NCBI GenBank assembly: GCA_030998015.1
Contig: JARWMV010000233.1
Coordinates: 310,001-374,000 of the forward strand
Origin: Ceratorhiza oryzae-sativae
Lineage: Eukaryota > Basidiomycota > Agaricomycetes > Cantharellales > Ceratobasidiaceae
Direction: 5' to 3'
Length of the DNA stretch: 64,000 nt
Shown: positions 46,281 to 59,066 of the stretch, piece by piece
Layout: the number at the start of each line of letters is the position of its first letter
Position numbering within the stretch: position 1 is the stretch's first letter
The notes under the pieces: generated by a model
Told to the model about the DNA's origin: nothing
The model's input: the letters and a program-made list of their open reading frames with translations, nothing else
The model's database searches: none
Program-made: the position numbers and the translations under genes

Positions 46281-49200
46281 ATGGCTACCGATCCCGAGAT
46301 AGAGCAATTTAAAAAACTCCTCAACTCTGCTCGCCCCGGGCAACTCTGGGGGGTAAAGGAACTACCAGAGATCCCTCAGTCTTGCTATGACGAGCTCGAT
46401 GCTAATCCAGAGCCCCACCGCGTTGTGAATCTCCCCGGTCCGATAGCTCTCCCTGCTCGCCCCCCTTCCCCCAAGCTGGAAGCTATGCCCGTAAACTCCG
46501 AGCTGCCGAAAACGCCCAGCCCGGCTATCGCGACGCACTTTTACAGGATGCTAGCACTGCTCTGGCAGAAAGGATGTCCCTCATGAGCGACACTATGACC
46601 AAGGCCACAAAAGATATCGTATCTCGTTGGTACTCGTGCCTCGAGTTCTTTGACCCAGAGCTCCCGAAAGAGGATTACTGGAATATAAATTCGATTCTCA
46701 AATATGTTGAGATTTTCTACATTACCCTGGTGTGTATTGGCTTATCATCGTCGCTTCGTGGTTGACAGCCAGTCCAGGTCCAGCTCAGCTCTGGCCGCGA
46801 GGGAGATGGCAGCTACGTGACCATGTCCACACTTAAATATTGGCATCGCATTTTCGTCAATTGCTTTGGTGCATACGCTCGAGACTCAACTGGCGCCAGG
46901 GTTGGCACACGATACATGGTTACCGAGGGATGGATGCGTAGACTAGAAGCTCGCATTATATGGAGTAAGTTGACGAGTCAAGTTGAATGAAACACGCTCA
47001 ACAAGCTCCAAAGTTGGCAGGTTGTTTGAGCTCAAGCGATTCCGCCCAAGAAAACATATCTCAACCAGGCAGACATCAGGGCCATTTTTGATTATGGGTT
47101 TTCAACAACCGAGCTGGAAGGTCGCCTGCCATTCCTGGAGACACACCTTGCAGTGACCATCGCGTTTTATACTGGCGTGCGTACAGGATCTCTTGGCGCC
47201 GGGACAGTCGAACGCCGAGATCGAGGAGAGGTAAAACGTTCCCAGGCACCGAGACCTAGGCTGACTGCCGTAACAGTACATCAAGCTTGAAGATGTCACA
47301 ATCCAAGTGGTAGAGCCTGGGCTGTTCGACGTTGAAGTAAGCATCAAATATAAAAAGGTCTGTCACAATCTCCAAGCCATGAAACACTCTCACCCGCTCC
47401 CTAGGGCTACAACGAAACAGCAAACCCGGGCCATTATGATATCTTTCGGCTTCAGCATGTCACAAAAACACACAATCTTCCTTTCGACGTTGGGCTGATA
47501 CTGATGTCGCTCCTGTTCTGTCGTGGTGCCCTTGAAGGGATCGAGGTAAGTTATTTGGCATATAGGTGACCATATCTCATTCAGCGTTCTAGACCCTGGA
47601 GGATATGTTTGCGTATGACCGTCAGCGGGTTGTGATCAAAAAGGACAAACTAAACGAACCCCTGTGAGCAGCAGGGCTGAGCTTGGACCTCGTATATGCT
47701 GACATGGTACATAGGTTTCACAGCAAGACAGCTCGCGGTCTACACTTGGCCAACCAGGCCGCGCTTAACAATGGTCTACTTGGCCCGTTTATGCGCATGG
47801 GTCGAGCAATTGGACTTCCAGTCACAAATTTTCATGCCATGCGACGTGCAGCAGCAAATATTGTAAGGACACATGTGCTCTGTTTCATCATCTCATTTAG
47901 TCGCATAGTACGGCTTGGTTTATGGGAACGAGGTGGCTCGAAGGGTTCTGTCACATGCAGAGGGCCTCACTATATATGACCGGCACTACTCAAAGGTGAC
48001 GTGGTGCCCGGATTACTGCGTAAAATAGGCTTATGCAGAAATACAGGGCGTTTATAATTATGACCTAACTCGCGCTCGACTCGGTGACCTTGATTCAACA
48101 GTAACAGTCATGAACCAGGTATGCTGCACATGTTTTGCCAAAACCGTTGACCCATTATCAATAGAATGCCCTGTCTCACCAACGTAATGAGAGTATGGTT
48201 GTCGACGCAATGCTCAATACAAGGATTGAACGAGTCCTCGAGGTGGATGTTAAAAAACGACAGCAAGAGCATATTGCAGTATGTGATTCAGTGACAAACA
48301 AAGACATCTCTAATATTGTCTCAGTCGAACGAGGAGCACCAACTGCTCACAGATCTGATCGACTCGGCATGGGATAAGCTTTTTGGCTTTCTTCCAACAA
48401 TTTACTCACTCACATATGAGCGCCAGCAAGGATCCTTGGGGTTCTTGTTCGAGGCGATCAAAGACATTCCCCAATATATCGAAAACAAAAAACTCATGGA
48501 TGAGGTTGGTCGTTGCACTGGCCTGTGTAGTCCTACTCATACCCTCTAGCTTTCATTAAACATTCGGAGCCTCCAGGACGACCGGCAAAAACTGGAACGG
48601 CAGCTGAAGAAGAATGTCAAGCGTGCAGCGGAGCGCGAAGAGCTCAAAAGGTTTGAGGAGCACAGCGCGCAACACACAGTTGAAGACAGGCGCCAAATGA
48701 AGGAACGGCTCGAGAAGACCAAGTTGATGTGGGAAGAACAAGAAAAAGATCCCGGTGGCCTGGTAGGCTTTGAACTGCCTTGACAGCATAGAGGCTGACA
48801 TGTGAACAGGAGGAAGCATACAAGCAGCATTTTTATGGGGTCACATTTAATAAGAAGATGTTTCAGAATGTGAGCCACAAATGTGCATCCGAGCGAGTAC
48901 TGATTATTTCGTAGCCCAAGCTTTTGAATAGTTTTTTCCACAAAGATTTTATCAACGAACTTCGCCGTCCTGAACTCTTCGAGATCCTACGCGAGCAAGT
49001 CAAGGCCGATGCCCCATATTATGTCTCACTAGAATCAATTGAAGATGAAGATGAAGATCACGAAATTGTTCTGGCGTCTGCGATTCACGTTCCTCCATCC
49101 CCCAAGCCTACGGAAAGCAACGACGAGGATGAATTTTATCAAGATGGTGGGCCACTCGAAACGTTTTCTGACAAGAATGATTTGCCGGTCTTTGACGTCG

Positions 49201-50255
49201 ACCGAGTTAAATCCGGGTTTCATTTCGTGACTCGACTGGTTGCCCCAGTTTTCCTAGCCGCGGCTTTAGAAAAGGTATATTAGATTATTAGATTTATTTA
49301 CAAAGTTTCAAAACGAGATTAGGCTAAAGTAAACGGGGTTTATGAATGCCATCTCTGCAAGGCGCTCGGTCATCTTTGCAAAAAAGTATATAGCCATAAG
49401 GCGCAGTCAGCAATTTTGCGCCACCAGTGAGTCGACCCCTCCCCCCAGAGCAAACACACTTTATCCTCATTCTAGGGCTGATGTACACGATGCATGGAGC
49501 CACTTGCAGGTATACATGCTCACCGACGAGGAAACCGAACTCATTTGCCCATCTGGCCGTTGTGAATACTCAGAGCCTTGCGACTTCAAGTGAGCACGCC
49601 ATGTGTGCATATATCCTACGCACTCACGCTTTTTATAGGTCAGAAGAAGTCCAAGACATTTATAATCATTGCCTTGAAAATTGTCCAAACAAGGCACGAT
49701 TCAAGTCCATTTACGACTTGTGTCTTCACAAGACCAACCCGACAGCCGAGGGCAAGAATGACAAAACTCAAGCCAAGAAGCGTTTGCGGTCCTTATTTAT
49801 GGGCGAGCTGCACCTATCCAGGGGCTCGCTAAACCTGTTTGAATATATTGAAAATTTGGACGAAAAAGAGGCCCAGGAAATCCTCGACTACGCCCAGTCG
49901 GAAAATGTATGCCATTTATCTATCACCGTTCTTGGCTAATCTGTATTTTCAGGTTCAGATAGACTACATCGAAGAGAAGCTTGGTGTCCTCAAGCAATTG
50001 GTTACCATTGCTAGGCAATCCATCGTGGGTGAGAGCAAGATGAAAGACGAACACGCCGCTACGCCCATTTCCCAGACCTTTGAGAACGTCGTCACCGCCG
50101 AAGATCACGCGTACATGGACGAAGAGAGGCGTGAAGCCATGTTTGTAGCTGGGCAGACTATCGATCTTGAGGATCTGGTGTCATCTGATTCGGCCTCGGA
50201 AGAAGAAGAAGAAGACTTGGGGTGGTTGTTTTCGTCCGATGAAGAGCCCGAGTAA
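46281..50255 (+). CDS. Tyrosine recombinase with C-terminal zinc-finger region (Crypton/DUF3435-like)
   Basis: A many-exon gene; exon 1 is 46281-46490 and exon 2 starts at 46547. The catalytic residues of the tyrosine recombinase fold are in order. The first Arg is in YTGVRTGSLG (47166 onward), the HxxR box in FHAMRRAAAN (47830 onward), and the second His with the nucleophile Tyr in VLSHAEGLTIYDRHYS (47945-47993). Downstream come a helical coiled coil (near 48,560-48,770), a Cys/His segment (HLCKALGHLCKK ... ILRH; CEYSEPCDF ... HCLENC) and a very acidic C-terminus (SASEEEEEDLGW). This layout resembles fungal DUF3435 recombinases, the type found in Cryptons and as the captain of Starship elements. 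Such enzymes cut and rejoin DNA through a 3'-phosphotyrosine. I did not trace every intron, so intactness is likely but not proven. Confidence 0.75.
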
Positions 50256-51440
50256 ATGTTGCACCAAGCTATTTGTCAATTAAACCAAGCAATTATTTAC
50301 AAACACGTGATATTTCAGAAATTTCTCTTTGGGTCTGCGATCGCGCACCAACGTGCTGGTATGATATATTCATGATATTATCTACATGGCTCTAAATGTG
50401 TGATGCGTGCGCAAGTCCGAGAGCCCAATTCCGTGTGGAGTGGGGGTACCCCCGACGCTGCGATAGCGGTGGAGGTATGAGGAGCGGGCTGCCAAGACGC
50501 AAAGGGCAGGTTCGCGGGTCGGTGGGCCAGATCCGGCTCTACAAAGAGGTGAAAATAGGGGGCGGGTGGGACGAAAAAGTAAGCCAGGGGCGAGGTCCAG
50601 TGAGCGATGTAGTTCGTTGAGGAGCGAACGAACAACTTGCTCACATGCCCGGCTCGCTTTTGGTATGCATGTCTCGGCGCTTACACTGCGACTCAGACAT
50701 ACCTGTGCGAATCCGCACGCTACTTTGCCAAGGTCCACATACAACAGACGCGAAAGAAGCAACGATGCCATCTCAAGTTTACAGGGCCGCACAAAAACCG
50801 CAATGCATCAAGCTGTCCAAAGGCATGAACAAATTGCAAGGTTCTCGTGATATCTGTAACAAACGTTTGACGAATAAAAGATAATCCTCACGTACCAGTA
50901 AGACAAATCAAACAAATAAGATAAGATGTGTGATAAGATCTTAAGAACCGACAAATGGCTATTGAAATCGTACCTGTTCAAAAGTAAAACTAAGGGTACA
51001 GGAATGAGACGAACTATAGGCCTATTCATACTAACTGTATGCGCAGTCCTAGGGGACGCGAATATGCCTTCCAAGGCCGTATAAGTTGTCTCTGCAGTCG
51101 CAGGAGGCGATTTCGAGTCATTCCATTGGGTTCTTTCGTTCTCTCTCGCGCATACACGTATGCGTGCTCAAATCTTCTCGATTAACCTTTTTTATGATTT
51201 CCTCGTTGTTCATGGCTTTGTTATTTTCTCGCTCATTTCATTCGTTTCCGTTTCATTCTCGCGCTGCGCGCGGTTCTATCCTATTTGTTTCTATTTAATT
51301 TTTTTCATCACTCAAAAGGACGAAAATTCAGGCTCTTTCCCCTCTCGACGGAAATCCTTCCGCCAAGTGTCCAAAATAGGAATTGATTTGCTTCAGACAT
51401 GGATGGATCGGGGCGATCCACGTGACCCGCCCGCCACACC
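50256..51440. other. Intergenic region
   Basis: Between the recombinase gene and the next plus-strand gene. Several overlapping short frames around 50,380-50,850 occur on both strands, but none shows a domain or splice chain. The last 300 bp are T-rich, as in a promoter and 5' leader. Confidence 0.4.
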
Positions 51441-52734
51441 ATGAGCCAAGAACCATCCTGGCAGGATCGGCTCTCCGCTGCGCAATCGGCAATCTCATTG
51501 TTCATCGAAAGCGTCTCTGAGCTGCTGGAAGTAGAGGTTGACGATGATGATTTGGATGAAGATGATATAGAAAATCTCGAAATGTTGTCACATTCGATCC
51601 AAAAATTGCCTGACAAGGTCAAGGAACTACAAGCCAAGTTTTCAGCACATATGGTGAGCATTTGGTGTCATTCTCGTCCATTTATTAAACATGTCCAGGT
51701 AAACCCCAAAAAGAAGCGAGCCAAACTCGGGCAAGACGGTGCAGTGAGTTTCCACCATCGCCACCAGCCGCCACCCACCTTGGCTTGATGTTTTTGCAGC
51801 TTGGGAGCGATTCCCACTCCGAGTCCCTATATAACGAGGCAATCAAGTTCACCCTCACTCTTGACGAGTTCATGAAAGCACTGGGGTCAAAAAAAAAAGC
51901 CGAAGACGCCATCATCAACGGTTTCTACGACGCGATCGCCAAAATTGACTTTACTCCGGCACAACTGGTCAGTCATGCACAATTTGAATTTCCTAGCTGA
52001 CGTGCGTAGAGCGAGCGTATCGAGGTGTTCATGGAAGATGTCTCTTTGTCTACCATTGCCCAGGTAATCCAGTCAGTCAGGGTGGGGTCTGGCTCGAGGA
52101 ATATGCGCACCAATTATGACGTGAGTTGCGCGTCGCTCTGTCAACTCTCGCTCACGTCTCCAGGCCATGACCAACGGTCTACTTGCGAGCACTGGCCCAG
52201 TTGAGTGGCTTCAGCAAATCGGTATCAAGGCCCACGCTCTTGCATTCATCGTTGGTTTCAACCAGAACAAATCCCAAAAGGAAAAATCCCTGGCGATAGA
52301 GCGAATGTACCTCGGGACTGAAAATGGCAAGATGACCACCAACATGCGCAAGTCAGCCGGGTACAAACAGTTCAAGGCGCAGTTACGGAACAACGTTCGA
52401 GGCGCAAACCGTTTATTGAGTGGATACAAGGCGGTATGTGCCGGACGATAGCGCTTTGGCCTCGGCTGACGTTGCCCAGATTGGCTCAATCATTGTTCTT
52501 CATCCCGACCTCGACTTTCGCCATTTTGTTAGCGCACATATTGGCGCAGACACCCAGGCCCTCGTCACATTTTTGCACAAAAAAATCCGAGGCTCGTCCC
52601 GTCTCAAGGATATGGAAGCGAGTCGTCGTGAACTTTTGTGGGCTGCTCTCAGTGTAATGGCGTCGGAGGACCTCAAGACCGAACTCCAGGCAGTGTTTGC
52701 CAGTGCGGACGCGGCGAGTGTGCCAGAGGACTAG
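51441..52734 (+). CDS. Hypothetical protein next to the recombinase
   Basis: About seven exons start MSQEPSWQDRLSAAQSAISL. The N-terminal helix is followed by an acidic run (EVDDDDLDEDDIENLE), a basic patch (NPKKKRAKLGQDG), then mostly helical segments ending in LLWAALSVMASEDLKTELQAVF before the stop at 52734. No known domain is recognised. It has the same orientation and general style (small introns, acidic tracts) as the two genes upstream, so it may be cargo of the same segment. Confidence 0.6.
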
Positions 52735-52856
52735 ATGTTATCGCTTTTGATAGTGTTCTAATAGACTTGTTAAATTGAGTGTGGCGAGTAGCATTTTCCC
52801 AAGCACTGGCCCGCTCGCGGGTTCCTGAACTCGCGACCATGCGTTGCAAAAGGTCA

Positions 52857-52936
52857 TGACAACTGCGAGATTCGAACTCGCGCTCCGAAGAACCAGATCC
52901 TTAGTCTGGCGCCTTAGACCGCTTGGCTAAGTTGCC
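52857..52936 (-). tRNA. tRNA-Leu (AAG)
   Basis: A complete cloverleaf on the minus strand: acceptor GGCAACT paired with AGTTGTC (one G-U), D arm GCC...GGC, anticodon arm CCAGA-CTAAGGA-TCTGG with anticodon AAG, a long class II variable arm, T arm GCGAG-TTCGAAT-CTCGC and discriminator A. No intron. TTTT follows the 3' end. It lies about 440 bp downstream, on the same strand, of the 5' half of another tRNA-Leu. Confidence 0.93.
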
Positions 52937-53378
52937 TGTGTGCAGGGCTCCTGGAAATATACACAGAGTGTTCAGTAATACGGGCGTCCTAGCGACGCAC
53001 CTAGTAAACATAAACACACGAGTGAACCATCGCAAACGACGAAAAGACCAGCCTGAACAGTCTTGTATTCACTATATACTAAGAGGATAGAGAATAAAGG
53101 CATACATAAGGGGGTTTTTATACTAAGGAGAGTACGGAGACCAAGCGAGTACGCATGTAGCATTTTCACTTCTTAAGCTCGGCAAGCGTATATGCGTGGT
53201 ACGGGGTTCTTCTATCATTGAAGCGATCGCTCGACTTTGTTCTAGCGATTTGTTCTATTTTATTTTGTATCACACAGTCGCGTTCGCGACACGTTTGTTT
53301 GCGTATGTTTATGACTAATACATAATTGTTCCAGGACGAAAACTACAGTCATGTAGTGTCCACTTGGATTACTCGATG
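52937..53378. other. Spacer between tRNA-Leu and the tRNA-Leu 5' half
   Basis: AT-rich and without genes. If the split-tRNA reading is right, this is the right-hand end of the inserted segment. Confidence 0.4.
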
Positions 53379-53438
53379 CTAGATAGCAGCAGTATAACTG
53401 CCTTAGTCTAGCGCCTTAGACCGCTTGGCTATCTCGCC
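53379..53438 (-). pseudogene. 5' half of an intron-containing tRNA-Leu(AAG) gene
   Basis: On the minus strand it starts with acceptor GGCGAGA, then TA, D arm GCC-AAGCGGTCTAA-GGC, and an anticodon arm CTAGA...TCTAG whose loop gives anticodon AAG. A 16-nt intron sits one base after the anticodon, the normal place. The variable arm, T arm and 3' acceptor do not follow. The 3' half at 43921-43954 has the complementary acceptor TCTCGTC with the same G-U at position 2 that the intact neighbour shows. Confidence 0.75.
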
Positions 53439-56256
53439 TGAAATCTTCCGGCTGCCACGCGGTATCGATCTGAGGCTGATCTGGGGCCAAATTCGCATAC
53501 TCCGACCCCATAAGATGATCCGGTCTTCGATTTTCACACGCTTAATCATCCCCAAACTGAGAACATCAGAATCTATCGGCTTGTATGCGCCGAGGGTGTC
53601 GGTGGGATCATGGCCATTCTCAACGATCCCCGCGGCTTCCCGGCTCATACTAACGTACAAATCAGACTATATACAAAATATTACATCACAACTCCCTCTG
53701 TTTCGGCGGGGGTTGACTGTAGGCACCCTCGGATTCCAACACCTGTGTCCATCCCCCGGTTAAGCAAACTTATCGCAGTTTGCTTGCCCCGCTAGTTCAG
53801 GGAAACTCCTGGAATATTCCACAAGTTATTTTGGTTTGATCTCTGCGCCGTCAACATGGTTACCATATTAGTGATGTATACATACTCTAGCACACATCGG
53901 TGAGCGACAGATCACATGAGGCACGTGACTCTCTCAACTTCAAGCTGCCGCGATGGGCGTGCAAGCCAATTTGTACTGGGAATAAATGTTGCAGCTCGCT
54001 CAAAATGGACATTAAAACACTTGCAAAAAATTACATAACACCAGCCAAGGCTCACAACAGCGCAAGGACGTTCCCGCCCATCCCATGATTTGTTGCCGAC
54101 GAAGCAAATCGTACACACATTCAGCTCTTGTTGAAAACGGAACACGATATGATGGCAAGGCATGTAGAAGCTAATAGCGACCATTCCCGTGCTTTGCAGC
54201 CATCAGCTCTTCCACACGGCACATCGTGGAATAATACAATTCATCAATATCAGGCTGCGAAATGCAAAGCCACTCGTTGCGGCCGAGTCCAATGTTAGAC
54301 CACAAAACCTTGGGAGGCATACCCTACTGTCACATAACAGAATGAGAGGCAAAGCTACGGGAGGGGAAGTATCTACAGGTTGAAAATAATAATTATTAAA
54401 GCGCCCAGTGGCGGGGATGAAATCGAACGGAGAAAAGAAATTATTCGGGTCAAAGAGGTCGGATAGGTAGACCATATTGTGAGACGGTCTTTCCAAGTGG
54501 ACAAGGCGGTGAGTGCTTTGCGCAGGACAGAGCAGTAGAAATTGCAAATGAAGAAGCGTATACAATATTGTGGGTTTGAAGATGCTAAACATGATGAAAA
54601 AGAAACGTCTCGTAAATCAAGTCCTTCAGACTTAGAGAGGTGTGATGTTGCCACGCCGGTCGATAACCGCAGAAACGAACCAAATTACTCTAGGTGGTAT
54701 GCCTAAATCCATTGCATCTGGTGCGCTCAAAAAACGAACACAAGAGCTTCGAAAAAGTGCCAACTGGAGTTGATTACGATGGCTTGATGGATTATCCCAA
54801 TTGTAGGACTAAAGGGAGAGTTTTAATTGCATGCCCCATCGACTGGATCAATATGTAGCGTTCTGCCCACAACTCGGCAAGTAATGTGCGCGGCCCGGTC
54901 ATGGGCACATCAATTGAGTTCAAGTTCGCAGAAAAAATGGATTGAGCGATACGTTCACATGTGTATTCTACTTGTGAATTATTCTCAAAACGTAGACCCG
55001 TCAAATACACACTGCTTCACCTCATAATCGATTAAAACTAGATCAGGATAGCAAGGATATTTAGAATTGAGGAAACCGGTTTTGCACAAAGGACGCCATT
55101 TTGTCTCTACTTTGCTGGTTTGAAATTGAACAATCCCCGATCACGACTCACCCGAGGCCAACGACATCGCCGAATCCTGACCGATGTCACCTGATCTCAT
55201 TTTCTCACACACCGGTCCACCTCCAGGTAGGATATGGCACAATCTAGTGACTTGTATGCTACGGCGGGTACGTTAGATACATTGATCACGTCATATTTGC
55301 TCTTGCCTATTACGGTAGATTTCTGCCTCATCCCAATGGGCACTGGCGATCCTTCGGCAAGCTATTTCATTCTGCCTGTGGTTTAGGCTGACTCTGGTTG
55401 TATGCGTAGGTCGGGCCACAGATCGCAGAGGCATGTGTTCGGTTTCCGGCCATGACAAGGCGTCTTACTCGAAGAATTCTGTAGTGTCAAAGAGTATTGG
55501 AGAAATCCGGATTAACTTACAAGGTTTGTGGAACCTAATGTCCGCTCTTGCTGTAACTAACTCCGGCATTACACTCTAGCTGCAGTATGTGCTACTACGA
55601 CAATAGTATCGGTGAACTGACACTTTTTACCTTTTTGCAGTGGCTATGGAACGAACCTAGGTGGGGTATTGGAGATTAGCCTTGACAAGATCACGGTCAA
55701 CTAAAACTAAATATCACTAGAGGGGCCCTGGTCAGAGGTTTGCAAAGCAATTCACGATTGCCATGCCGCTGTGCATGCCCTGGGTAAATAAAATAACCAA
55801 AACAATCGAGTTTGGCTGATCTATACTGAATGTCGCAGGTACACCACGGGTTGCCACGGACATTCGCATTGGTACGCGTGTGGACAAACAGATCGCTCCA
55901 GGGACGGGGAATAACAGCAAGGTGCAAAGAGTGCTGGATATCCTTGCGGAAGACAAGAAGTAAAAATCGATATAGTTTAACTTGTGAATTAGTGTTTGAA
56001 TTGAGAGATAGGTTCCGCAGTATTCACACCCTCAACTGGGTGAAGCGACCTTTTGGGAGCGTACTACCATCATGTGTGATTGCTTGTGTGTGCATTTATG
56101 GGTTATAAAAATGCTTCTCCAAGATGCAAGACGAAAAACGAGATCCTGGCCGCTTCGCTGATGTGGGGCTTTCCTGATTGTGAACACATGTTTGGGAGCA
56201 ATAACCGATCGGTCACGTGATCGTCGCGCTCCTGTAAACAACCGCCGACCCAAGCC
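53439..56256. other. Gene-poor region
   Basis: No gene can be supported over 2.8 kb. A 129-aa minus-strand frame at 54203-54592 begins with a hydrophobic, signal-like stretch, and a short minus frame at 53403-53660 looks protein-like; neither has a domain or a splice context. The last few hundred bases should hold the MCM7 promoter. Confidence 0.45.
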
Positions 56257-58955
<2,699 letters not shown>

Positions 58956-59066
58956 GAACGATTTTGATGTACATATGGGATATTTTTGTAATTGGCAATT
59001 GTCGCATGTGCTCTTGTTCCTATGCTTCTTTGCCGCTGGCGTCCAAGTACCTTCCCGACCACAACC

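Noticed and set aside
43921..53438. Naming the segment a Starship
   Set aside because: No defined terminal repeats or empty site, and cargo is small; the sequence only supports a recombinase-bearing segment between tRNA halves.
53403..53660. 85-aa minus-strand frame over the tRNA 5' half
   Set aside because: Its end lies in tRNA sequence. The rest looks protein-like but is too short to assign.
54203..54592. Small secreted protein candidate on the minus strand
   Set aside because: Hydrophobic start but no clear cleavage site, no cysteine pattern, no splice context; a chance frame cannot be excluded.
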